A model generated the notes under the pieces. That model worked only from the letters and a program-made list of their open reading frames with translations, had not been told where the DNA came from and searched no databases. The position numbers and the translations under genes are program-made. 64,000 nucleotides of DNA, from positions 46,164,959 through 46,228,958 of the forward strand of contig OZ025252.1 of assembly GCA_964019135.1 (NCBI GenBank), written 5' to 3'. Within the stretch, counting starts at the first letter, position 1. Each line of letters begins with the position of its first letter. The stretch is from Arenicola marina. Lineage: Eukaryota; Annelida; Polychaeta; Arenicolidae. Positions 1-8,141 of this stretch are shown here, in pieces.

Positions 1-248
1 GTTTCCAGAGGCGTCAAGCACGTCGGCGCATCCAGCAGCAGAATCGCTCCCAATGTGCGTCACAGTCTCAACAGCTGCATGCCATCACTACCAACAGTAG
101 TTACCCAGCATCACAACACACGCCGGGATTCAACGAATGTAAAGATATCATTCATGCCACAAAGGCCATGGAACCGATGTGGTCTGATTACTGCCAGGTT
201 CCAGCGATCGCCATCCCGGATGAATACCTTCACCACTTTTCTGTCTAA
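1..248 (+). CDS. FoxQ2-like forkhead protein, copy 0 (3' fragment, type A)
   Basis: Only the last 81 codons and the stop are in the window, beginning inside codon 284 at the end of the forkhead tail (FQRRQARRR). Ser300 (RSQC), Asn315, Gln322 and an intact C-terminus ending HHFSV match copies 7 and 22. The spacer that follows also matches theirs, so this is a type A copy. Truncation is by the window edge, not by mutation. Confidence 0.93.
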   Translation, partial: FQRRQARRRIQQQNRSQCASQSQQLHAITTNSSYPASQHTPGFNECKDIIHATKAMEPMWSDYCQVPAIAIPDEYLHHFSV

Positions 249-359
249 CTAATACAAGAAACTGGTTGTCCTGTGTATAATTTAGCAGTGATTGCCAAGA
301 GTTTGTGTAACATTGTATCGAATATTTCATAACATGCATTGTACATAAGATCATCAATC

Positions 360-365
360 AATAAA
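360..365 (+). terminator. Poly(A) signal AATAAA (copy 0; same offset in every unit)
   Basis: A canonical AATAAA starts 112 nt after the ancestral stop codon. The same hexamer is kept at the same offset in all 29 gene ends of the window, for example 2609-2614, 13847-13852 and 63309-63314. It predicts a 3' UTR of about 130-140 nt. Confidence 0.75.
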
Positions 366-707
366 AACATTATTTATGCACAATATACATGAATCCCCTC
401 ATTTTCTTCATCCAAATCCATATCATCCAACTCAGCATATATCGAGGAAAATGAAGTCAGTAAACTATAACTTAACGACTACGTCCAGCAAACGCCATTT
501 CAATCAGAAAGACTCCGTTCGATGTATGACAAAATGCCGTATACATTTAGAAAGAATTAGCATAGCGACTAATTACAGCTCAACACGCAAGCACAGATTC
601 TTATGCAGCGTTGTTGTACTCGAAAAACGCCACCGGGCTTCAAAAAGCGCTATATATGATCCCCAAATATGTGTGACACCATATATGCCACGCAAATAAA
701 TGTGCCT

Positions 708-843
708 TATGATATGCCGCTACAATGGTAGTATTACATTTGAGTCAATACTTTCGCCCACTTCGAGGAATTCTCACACGATCAATGTCATAGCTTGGAT
801 CAACACCATTCTTATTTCATGGTATTTGCATATGATATGCCGC
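708..843 (+). repeat. 13-nt direct repeat TATGATATGCCGC within the spacer
   Basis: TATGATATGCCGC occurs at 708-720 and again at 831-843 (123 nt apart). Both are followed by a related TAC...ATGGTA string. The pair is present in most spacers; spacer 14 has lost the first copy (ATG to ATC near 32182). It may be a relic of an old internal duplication or a paired binding site. Confidence 0.6.
824..831 (+). promoter_or_regulatory. Octamer (POU-type) motif ATTTGCAT
   Basis: An exact match to the octamer recognised by POU factors lies 576 nt upstream of the copy 1 ATG and recurs at about the same place in other units. An 8-mer can occur by chance, and conservation between near-identical copies is weak evidence, so function is only possible. 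Confidence 0.3.
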
Positions 844-1002
844 CTACGATTTCATGGTAATGTTCAACCTAATAAATTCAATATGAAACCAAACAGAGTT
901 TCCAAAATATGCGCCTTTTAGTCATATTTAATTTAGTCAACGGTTCTGTGGCAGGATTCTATGTCATCTGTTATATTGTTTTACAGCCCCAGTTACGGTT
1001 CA

Positions 1003-1034
1003 TCCGTTAGAGCGGAGACCCTTCGAATCCGTGC
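1003..1034 (+). other. tRNA-like / hairpin stretch, possible degenerate SINE relic
   Basis: TCCG-TTAGAG-CGGA (1003-1016) can form a 4-bp hairpin. GTTAGAGCG resembles the D-arm/A-box end of a tRNA, and TTCGAATCC (1022-1030) resembles the T-loop/B-box. The two boxes are far too close for an intact tRNA and the T-stem does not pair, so this is at most a collapsed tRNA-derived element. It is present in every unit. Confidence 0.25.
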
Positions 1035-1095
1035 TGTAGGCAAATGTCATATGCCACTGTTATAACTAATCATGTCGTCCATCAAATTTGTGCTA

Positions 1096-1101
1096 CACGT
1101 G
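1096..1101 (+). promoter_or_regulatory. E-box CACGTG
   Basis: A perfect palindromic E-box lies about 300 nt upstream of the ATG. It is kept in both spacer variants even though the flanks differ (CTACACGTGG or GCACACGTGG). It is a candidate bHLH/bZIP site only. Confidence 0.35.
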
Positions 1102-1250
1102 GTCTTTATACTATTGCAATTAATGTGAGGCATTGAGCATCATTCGATTGCTTGCTGTCACCAACACCTCAAAATACTCAGATGTCAGATGTTAATCAAT
1201 TGATGTCATCACCTGGCCATATTAAACATTTATCGAAATGTTTCAGAAAT

Positions 1251-1262
1251 TAATTGCAATTA
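1251..1262 (+). promoter_or_regulatory. Perfect 12-nt palindrome TAATTGCAATTA (homeodomain-type)
   Basis: The sequence equals its own reverse complement and contains opposed TAAT/ATTA homeodomain cores. It sits about 26 nt upstream of the TATA box in every unit. A related ATTGCAATTAAT occurs at 1113-1124. Position next to the core promoter and invariance across the copies make it the best candidate proximal element. Confidence 0.4.
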
Positions 1263-1287
1263 CATTAAATTGACACGAAAAGTGAAG

Positions 1288-1324
1288 TATAAAATGATCT
1301 GCTCCGTCTAGTTCATCATCATTC
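1288..1324 (+). promoter_or_regulatory. Core promoter, copy 1 (TATA + initiator)
   Basis: TATAAAA at 1288-1294 and TCATTC at 1319-1324, an exact match to the arthropod-type initiator TCAKTY. With +1 at A1321 the TATA box begins at -33, which is standard spacing. The predicted 5' leader is 79 nt. No downstream promoter element is evident at +28. Upstream haplotype ii. Confidence 0.7.
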
Positions 1325-1325
1325 G

Positions 1326-1388
1326 ATGTCAAGCACTGCCATTGTGAAGGGCATTAGAATACTTTATCGGCTGTCGATATCAAGTTAA
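1326..1388 (+). other. Short upstream ORF in the 5' leader (20 codons)
   Basis: An ATG at 74 nt before the main start opens a 20-codon ORF, out of frame with the forkhead ORF, ending in TAA 11 nt before the main ATG. If transcription starts at the predicted initiator this ATG is only about 5 nt from the cap and would often be skipped. It is present in all complete units except copy 25, where it is ACG. Confidence 0.4.
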
Positions 1389-1399
1389 GTAGCATAGAA

Positions 1400-2497
1400 A
1401 TGGCTCTTGAAGGATGTATGAGATCCCACAATTCGCAGAAGAGCGGTCACCACGCACATGCTGAATATAGCTTGGAGTACTTGGAGGCGCACCTGACGCT
1501 ATCTTCGGAGTTTGCTGACATTGATATAGACTTCTACATTGACGATATTGTTCACAGCTGTTGCGATCTCATCAATTTAGAGGTGCCTGATTGTCAGCTT
1601 TGTACCAGCTCAGAACTCAAGGCACTGGATCACCACCAGCCCAGCTCTACTGACATGGAAGACGATAAACTATCATTCGCTTCACCACTACACCCGAGTC
1701 CCCAATCGTCACCAGTGACGTCCCAACATACTCTGTACAACGTGGCGGAGCCTGATAATGCATCATATGTGGATCCGAGTTTCTTGCTTATGGGAAACTG
1801 TTACAACCTTCCACAAGAAATAGCCACGCCTTGTCCAGGTCCCCACAACAATTATTTCTTTGACAACATCAGCTACTCTTGTCGAGTAGAGGCTCTGCAG
1901 ATTGCAGAACAAGATGATTACATGACCGTTTCTAATGGTGATGATGACCAAACCAAGACGGCAACGGTCAACACGTTGGCCATTCAGCAAAAGCCAACTG
2001 ATTCATTCATTGCCATGATAGCTAAGGCCATTATGAGTACATCAGACGGTGAAATGCTTGTGGCTGATATCTATCAATGGATTCTGGACAATTATCCTTA
2101 CTATCAGACGACCAAGTGCGCCTGGAGGATCAGCGTTCGTCACAACCTTTCCGTCAACGAGTGTTTCGTCAAGGGGCAACGCAGCAGAAGAAATCGGGGT
2201 TTCTATTGGTCCATCCATCCACTATCTGTAGAAGATTTCACCAACGGTTGTTTCCAGAGGCGTCAAGCACGTCGGCGCATCCAGCAGCAGCATCGCACCC
2301 AATGTGTGTCACAGTCTCAACAGCTGCATGCCATCACTACCAACAGTAGTTACCCAGCATCACAACACACCCCGGGATTCAACGAATGTAAAGATATCAT
2401 TCATGCCACAAAGGCCATGGAACCGATGTGGTCTGATTACTGCCAGGTTCCAGCGATCGCCATCCCGGATGAATACCTTCACCACTTTTCTGTCTAA
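1400..2497 (+). CDS. FoxQ2-like forkhead transcription factor, copy 1 (type B, reference)
   Basis: Intronless 365-codon ORF. The start is fixed by an in-frame TAG at 1355-1357 with no ATG between, and by good context (G at -3 and +4). Residues 1-197 are acidic and Ser/His-rich, with an EH1-like FYIDDIV at 45-51. The forkhead domain runs 198-290: KPTDSFIAMIAKAI helix 1, LVADIYQWILDNYPYY helix 2 region, WRISVRHNLSVNECFVK recognition helix, then GFYWSIHP and VEDFTNGCFQRRQARRR. The last segment is typical of FoxQ2 and doubles as a basic nuclear-localisation stretch. Expected role: sequence-specific DNA binding in the nucleus. Oddities: Ile244 replaces the conserved base-contacting Asn, and TD replaces the usual PY of KPPYSY. 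Type B marks: Asp49, Cys55, Pro126, Pro233, Thr237; private His298 and Val303. Fox identity is certain, the Q2 subfamily likely. Confidence 0.93.
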   Translation: MALEGCMRSHNSQKSGHHAHAEYSLEYLEAHLTLSSEFADIDIDFYIDDIVHSCCDLINLEVPDCQLCTSSELKALDHHQPSSTDMEDDKLSFASPLHPSPQSSPVTSQHTLYNVAEPDNASYVDPSFLLMGNCYNLPQEIATPCPGPHNNYFFDNISYSCRVEALQIAEQDDYMTVSNGDDDQTKTATVNTLAIQQKPTDSFIAMIAKAIMSTSDGEMLVADIYQWILDNYPYYQTTKCAWRISVRHNLSVNECFVKGQRSRRNRGFYWSIHPLSVEDFTNGCFQRRQARRRIQQQHRTQCVSQSQQLHAITTNSSYPASQHTPGFNECKDIIHATKAMEPMWSDYCQVPAIAIPDEYLHHFSV

Positions 2498-3648
2498 CTA
2501 ATACAAAAAACTGGTTGTCGTGTGTATAATTTAGCAGTGATTGGCAACAGTTTGTGTAACATTGTATCGAATATTTCATAACATGCATTGTACATAAGAT
2601 CATCAATCAATAAAAACATTATTTATGCACAATATACATGAATCCCCTCATTTTCTTCATCCAAATCCAAATCATCCAACTCAGCATATATCGAGGAAAA
2701 TGAAGTCAGTAAACTATAACTTAACGACTACGTCCAGCAAACGCCATTTCAATCAGAAAGACTCCGTTCGATGTATGACAAAATGCCGTATACATTTAGT
2801 AAGAATTAGCATAGCGACTAATTACAGCTCAACACGCAAGCACAGATTCTTATGCAGCGTTGTTGTACTCGAAAAACGCCACCGGACTTCAAAAAGCGTT
2901 ATATATGATCCCCAAATATGTGTGACACCATATATGCCACGCAAATAAATGTGCCTTATGATATGCCGCTACAATGGTAGTATTACATTTGAGTCAATAC
3001 TTTCGCCGACTTCGAGGAATTCTCACACGATCAATGTCATAGCTTGGATCAACACCATTCTTATTTCATGGTATTTGCATATGATATGCCGCCTACGATT
3101 TCATGGTAATGTTCAACCTAATAAATTCAATATGAAACCAAACAGAGTTTCCAAAATATGCGCCTTTTAGTCATATTTAATTTAGTCAACGGTTCTGTGG
3201 CAGGATTCTATGTCATCTGTTATATTGTTTTACATCCCCAGTTACGGTTCATCCGTTAGAGCGGAAACCCTTCGAATCCGTGCTGTAGGCAAATGTCATA
3301 TGCCACTGTTATAACTAATCATGTCGTCCATAAAATTTGTGCTACACGTGGTCTTTATACTATTGCAATTAATGTGAGGCATTGAGCATCATTCGATTGC
3401 TTGCTGTCACCAACACCTCAAAATACTCAGATGTCAGATGTTAATCAATTGATGTCATCACCTGGCCATATTAAACGTTTATCGGAATGTTTCAGAAGTT
3501 AATTGCAATTACATTAAATTGACACGAAAAGTGAAGTATAAAATGATCTGCTCCGTCTAGTTCATCATCATTCGATGTCAAGCACTTCCATTGTGAAGGG
3601 CATTAGAATACTTTATCGGCTGTCGATATCAAGTTAAGTAGCATAGAA
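2498..3648 (+). other. Spacer 1
   Basis: No gene. Poly(A) signal at 2609-2614. The 3' UTR carries the GTCGTG...GGCAAC variant and the 5' half is the alpha variant. The promoter half is haplotype ii (AGATGTCA, TTAATCAATTG) leading to copy 2. Confidence 0.75.
3537..3573 (+). promoter_or_regulatory. Core promoter, copy 2
   Basis: TATAAAA at 3537-3543 and initiator TCATTC at 3568-3573. Haplotype ii upstream. The promoter looks intact although the gene it serves carries a nonsense codon. Confidence 0.65.
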
Positions 3649-4746
3649 ATGGCTCTTGAAGGATGTATGAGATCCCACAATTCGCAGAAGAGCGGTCACC
3701 ACGCACATGCTGAATATAGCTTGGAGTACTTGGAGGCGCACCTGACGCTATCTTCGGAGTTTGCTGACATTGATATAGACTTCTACATTGACAATATTGT
3801 TCACAGCTGTTGCGATCTCATCAATTTAGAGGTGCCTGATTGTCAGCTTTGTACCAGCTCAGAACTCAAGGCACTGGATCACCACCAGCCCAGCTCTACT
3901 GACATGGAAGACGATAAACTATCATTCGCTTCACCACTACACCCGAGTCCCCAATCGTCACCAGTGACGTCCCAACATACTCTGTACAACGTGGCGGAGC
4001 CTGATAATGCATCATATGTGGATACGAGTTTCTTGCTTATGGGAAACTGTTACAACCTGCCACAAGAAATAGCCACGCCTTGTCCAGGTCCCCACAACAA
4101 TTATTTCTTTGACAACATCAGCTGCTCTTGTCGAGTAGAGGCTCTGCAGATTGCAGAACAAGATGATTACATGACCGTTTCTAATGGTGATGATGACCAA
4201 ATCAAGACGGCAACGGTCAACACGTTGGCCATTCAGCAAAAGCCAACTGATTCATTCATTGCCATGATAGCTAAGGCCATTATGAGTACATCAGACGGTG
4301 AAATGCTTGTGGCTGATATCTATCAATGGATTCTGGACAATTATCCTTACTATCAGAAGACCTAGTGCGCCTGGAGGATCAGCGTTCGTCACAACCTTTC
4401 CGTCAACGAGTGTTTCGTCAAGGGGCAACGCAGCAGAAGAAATCGGGGTTTCTATTGGTCCATCCATCCACTATCTGTAGAAGATTTCACCAACGGTTGT
4501 TTCCAGAGGCGTCAAGCACATCGGCGCATCCAGCAGCAGAATCGCACCCAATGTGCGTCACAGTCTCAACAGCTGCATGCCATCACTACCAACAGTAGTT
4601 ACCCAGCATCACAACACACCCCGGGATTCAACGAATGTAAAGATATCATTCATGCCACAAAGGCCATGGAACCGATGTGGTCTGATTACTGCCAGGTTCC
4701 AGCGATCGCCATCCCGGATGAATACCTTCACCACTTTTCTGTCTAA
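3649..4746 (+). pseudogene. FoxQ2-like copy 2 (type C), nonsense codon in the forkhead domain
   Basis: The frame opens normally but codon 239 is TAG (4363-4365) where other copies have AAG (Lys239). The 238-residue product stops just before WRISVRHNLS, so it lacks the recognition helix and wings and could not bind DNA as a forkhead. The downstream sequence stays in frame and otherwise undamaged to the normal stop at 4746, so the lesion is recent. Type C marks: Asn49, Cys55, Thr126, Cys159, Ile185, Lys237, as in copies 9 and 24, neither of which has the stop. A truncated protein with the EH1-like N-terminus could still be made. Confidence 0.88.
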
Positions 4747-5895
4747 CTAATACAAGAAACTGGTTGTCCTGTGTATAATTTAGCAGTGATTGCCAAGAGT
4801 TTGTGTAACATTGTATCGAATATTTCATAACATGCATTGTACATAAGATCATCAATCAATAAAAACATTATTTATGCACAATATACATGAATCCCTTCAT
4901 TCTCTTCGTCCAAATCCATATCATCCAACTCGGCATATATCGAGGAAAATGAAGTCAGTAAACTATAACTTAACGACTACGTCCAGCAAACGCCATTTCA
5001 ATCAAAAAGGCTCCGTTCGATCTATGACGAAATGCCGTATACATTTAGTAAGAATTAGCATAGCGACTATATACAGCTCAACACGCAAGCACAGATTCTT
5101 ATGCAGCGTTGTTGTACTCGAAAAACGCCACAGGGCTTCAAAAGGCGTTATATATGATCCCCAAATATGTGGGACACCATTTATGCCACGCAAATAAATA
5201 TGCCGTATGATATGCCGCTACAATGGTAGTATTACATTTGAGTCAATACTTTCGCCGACTTCGAGGAATTCGCACACGATCAATGTCATAGCTGTGATCA
5301 ACACCATTCTTATTTCACGGTATTTGCATATGATATGCCGCCAACGATTTCATGGTAATGTTCACCCTAATAAATTCAATATGAAACCAAATAGGGTTTC
5401 CAAAATATGCGCCTTTTAGTCATATTTAATTTAGTCAACGGTTCTGTGGCAGGATTCTGTCATCTGTTATATTGTTTTACATCTCCAGTTACGGTTCATC
5501 CGTTAGAGCGGAAACCCTTCGAATCCGTGCTGTAGGCAAATGTCATATGGCACTGTTATAACTAATCATGTCGTCCGTCAAATTTGTGGCACACGTGGTC
5601 TTGATACTATTGCAATTAATGTGAGACATTGAGCATCATTCGATTGCTTGCTGTCACCAACACCTCAAAATACTCAGACGTCAGATGTTAATTAATTGAT
5701 GTCATCACCTGGCCATGCTCCACCTTTATCGGAATTTGTCAGAAGTTAATTGCAATTACATTAAATTGACACGAAAAGTGAAGTATAAAATGATCTGCTC
5801 CGTCTAGTTCATCATCATTCGATGTCAAGTACTTCCATTGTGAAGGGCATTAGAATACTTTTTCGGCTGTCGATATCAAGTTAAGTAGCATAGAA
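4747..5895 (+). other. Spacer 2
   Basis: No gene. Poly(A) signal at 4858-4863. 3' UTR variant GTCCTG...GCCAAG; 5' half of the beta variant. The promoter half is haplotype i with the 2-nt deletion, matching spacer 24. Confidence 0.75.
5784..5820 (+). promoter_or_regulatory. Core promoter, copy 3
   Basis: TATAAAA at 5784-5790, TCATTC at 5815-5820. Haplotype i upstream (AGACGTCA, TTAATTAATTG, CATGCTCCACC). Confidence 0.65.
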
Positions 5896-6993
5896 ATGGC
5901 TCTTGAAGGATGTATGAGATCCCACAATTCGCAGAAGAGCGGTCACCACGCACACGCTGAATATAGCTTGGAGTACTTGGAGGCGCACCTGACGCTATCT
6001 TCGGAGTTTGCTGACATTGATATAGACTTCTACATTGACAATATTGTTCACAGCTGTTGCGATCTCATCAATTTAGAGGTGCCTGATTGTCAGCTTTGTA
6101 CCAGCTCAGAACTCAAGGCACTGGATCACCACCAGCCCAGCTCTACTGACATGGAAGACGATAAACTATCATTCGCTTCACCACTACACCCGAGTCCCCA
6201 ATCGTCACCAGTGACGTCCCAACATACTCTGTACAACGTGGCGGAGCCTGATAATGCATCATATGTGGGTACGAGTTTTTTGCTTATGGGAAACTGTTAC
6301 AACCTTCCCCAAGAAGTAGCCACGCCTTGTCCAGGTCCCCACAACAATTATTTCTTTGACAACATCAGCTACTCTTGTCGAGTAGAGGCTCTGCAGATTG
6401 CAGAACAAGATGATTACATGACCGTTTCTAATGGTGATGATGACCAAACCAAGACGGCAACGGTCAACACGTTGGCCATTCAGCAAAAGCCAACTGATTC
6501 ATTCATTGCCATGATAGCTAAGGCCATTATGAGTACATCAGACGGTGAAATGCTTGTGGCTGATATCTATCAATGGATTCTGGACAATTATGCTTACTAT
6601 CAGACGACCAAGTGCGCCTGGAGGATCAGCGTTCGTCACAACCTTTCCGTCAACGAGTGTTTCGTCAAGGGGCAACGCAGCAGAAGAAATCGGGGTTTCT
6701 ATTGGTCCATTCATCCACTATCTGTAGAAGATTTCACCAACGGTTGTTTCCAGAGGCGTCAAGCACGTCGGCGCATCCAGCAGCAGAATCGCACCCAATG
6801 TGCGTCACAGTCTCAACAGCTGCATGCCATCACTACCGACAGTAGTTACCCAGCATCACAACACACCCCGGGATTCAACGAATGTAAAGATATCATTCAT
6901 GCCACAAAGGCCATGGAACCGATGTGGTCTGATTACTGCCAGGTTCCAGCGATCGCCATCCCGGATGAATACCTTCACCACTTTTCTGTCTAA
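5896..6993 (+). CDS. FoxQ2-like forkhead transcription factor, copy 3 (type D)
   Basis: Full 365 aa. Type D marks: Asn49, Cys55, Gly125-Thr126 (VGTSF), Val141, Ala233, Thr237, Asp315, with Gln322 and an intact C-terminus. It resembles the F copies but keeps the last seven residues, so it may represent the state before the F truncation. The closest partner is copy 25. With Asn49 the EH1-like motif reads FYIDNIV, closer to the FSIDNIL consensus than in copy 1. Confidence 0.92.
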   Translation: MALEGCMRSHNSQKSGHHAHAEYSLEYLEAHLTLSSEFADIDIDFYIDNIVHSCCDLINLEVPDCQLCTSSELKALDHHQPSSTDMEDDKLSFASPLHPSPQSSPVTSQHTLYNVAEPDNASYVGTSFLLMGNCYNLPQEVATPCPGPHNNYFFDNISYSCRVEALQIAEQDDYMTVSNGDDDQTKTATVNTLAIQQKPTDSFIAMIAKAIMSTSDGEMLVADIYQWILDNYAYYQTTKCAWRISVRHNLSVNECFVKGQRSRRNRGFYWSIHPLSVEDFTNGCFQRRQARRRIQQQNRTQCASQSQQLHAITTDSSYPASQHTPGFNECKDIIHATKAMEPMWSDYCQVPAIAIPDEYLHHFSV

Positions 6994-8141
6994 CTAATAC
7001 AAGAAACTGGTTGTCGTGTGTATAATTTAGCAGTGATTGGCAACAGTTTGTGTAACATTGTATCGAATATTTCATAACATGCATTGTACATAAGATCATC
7101 AATCAATAAAAACATTATTTATGCACAATATACATGAATCCCTTCATTCTCTTCGTCCAAATCCATATCATCCAACTCGGCATATATCGAGGAAAATGAA
7201 GTCAGTAAACTATAACTTAACGACTACGTCCAGCAAACGCCATTTCAATCAAAAAGGCTCCGTTCGATCTATGACGAAATGCCGTATACATTTAGTAAGA
7301 ATTAGCATAGCGACTATATACAGCTCAACACGCAAGCACAGATTCTTATGCAGCGTTGTTGTACTCGAAAAACGCCACAGGGCTTCAAAAGGCGTTATAT
7401 ATGATCCCCAAATATGTGGGACACCATTTATGCCACGCAAATAAATATGCCGTATGATATGCCGCTACAATGGTAGTCTAACATTTGAGTCAATACTTTC
7501 GCCGACTTCGAGGAATTCGCACACGATCAATGTCATAGCTTTGATCAACACCATTCTTATTTCACGGTATTTGCATATGATATGCCGCCAACGATTTCAT
7601 GGCAATGTTCACCCTAATAAATTCAATATGAAACCAAATAGAGTTTCCAAAATATGCGCCTTTTAGTCATATTTAATTTAGTCAACGGTTCTGTGGCAGG
7701 ATTCTATGTCATCTGTTATATTGTTTTACATCCCCAGTTACGGTTCATCCGTTAGAGCGGAAACCCTTCGAATCCGTGCTGTAGGCAAATGTCATATGCC
7801 ACTGTTATAACTAATCATGTCGTCCATAAAATTTGTGCTACACGTGGTCTTTATACTATTGCAATTAATGTGAGGCATTGAGCATCATTCGATTGCTTGC
7901 TGTCACCAACACCTCAAAATACTCAGATGTCAGATGTTAATCAATTGATGTCATCACCTGGCCATATTAAACGTTTATCGGAATGTTTCAGAAGTTAATT
8001 GCAATTACATTAAATTGACACGAAAAGTGAAGTATAAAATGATCTGCTCCGTCTAGTTCATCATTCGATGTCAAGCACTGCCATTGTGAAGGGCATTAGA
8101 ATACTTTATCGGCTGTCGATATCAAGTTAAGTAGCATAGAA
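6994..8141 (+). other. Spacer 3
   Basis: No gene. Poly(A) signal at 7105-7110. 3' UTR variant GTCGTG...GGCAAC; beta 5' half with GTCTAAC in place of GTATTAC. Promoter half haplotype ii. One ATC of the CATCATCAT run is missing near 8060. Confidence 0.75.
8033..8066 (+). promoter_or_regulatory. Core promoter, copy 4 (TATA-Inr spacing shortened by 3 nt)
   Basis: TATAAAA at 8033-8039 and TCATTC at 8061-8066. A 3-nt deletion between them brings the TATA to about -30 instead of -33. No other copy has this change. Confidence 0.65.

Larger units (their letters stand above)
249..1399 (+). other. Spacer 0 (reference unit spacer): poly(A) signal, conserved motifs, promoter of copy 1
   Basis: No convincing gene. 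AATAAA lies at 360-365, 112 nt after the stop. Features seen here and in essentially every spacer: a 13-nt direct repeat (708-720, 831-843), an octamer ATTTGCAT (824-831), a tRNA-like stretch (1003-1034), an E-box CACGTG (1096-1101), a palindrome TAATTGCAATTA (1251-1262) and the core promoter at 1288-1324. The 5' half is the alpha variant, shared with spacers 1, 7, 8, 22 and 23. The 3' half is promoter haplotype ii with B-specific changes (ACAGCCCC, AAACATTTATC). Confidence 0.8.

Noticed and set aside
376..699. A 107-codon ORF just after the poly(A) site, open in every spacer, and a 70-73-codon ORF after it
   Set aside because: They begin downstream of the predicted cleavage site. Differences between copies are largely amino-acid-changing, the His/Lys/Arg-rich composition resembles no protein I know, and openness across near-identical copies is not independent evidence. 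The second ORF loses its ATG in spacer 14.
1763..1990. Antisense ORFs of 62-90 codons repeated in each unit
   Set aside because: They lie opposite the forkhead frame or the spacer, recur only because the unit recurs, and show no domain or promoter.
1400..2497. Assignment to FoxQ1, FoxD or another Fox class
   Set aside because: The IHP...VEDF...GxFxRRxxxRR continuation after wing 1 fits FoxQ2 better than the DPxSxDMFxNGSFLRRRKRFKR pattern of FoxD and relatives. The divergence means a tree is needed to be certain.
2049..2501. Same-strand ORFs of 60-90 codons overlapping the forkhead domain and C-terminus
   Set aside because: They are other-frame shadows of the Fox gene. Part of one appears as the nonsense tail of frameshifted copies 11 and 27.
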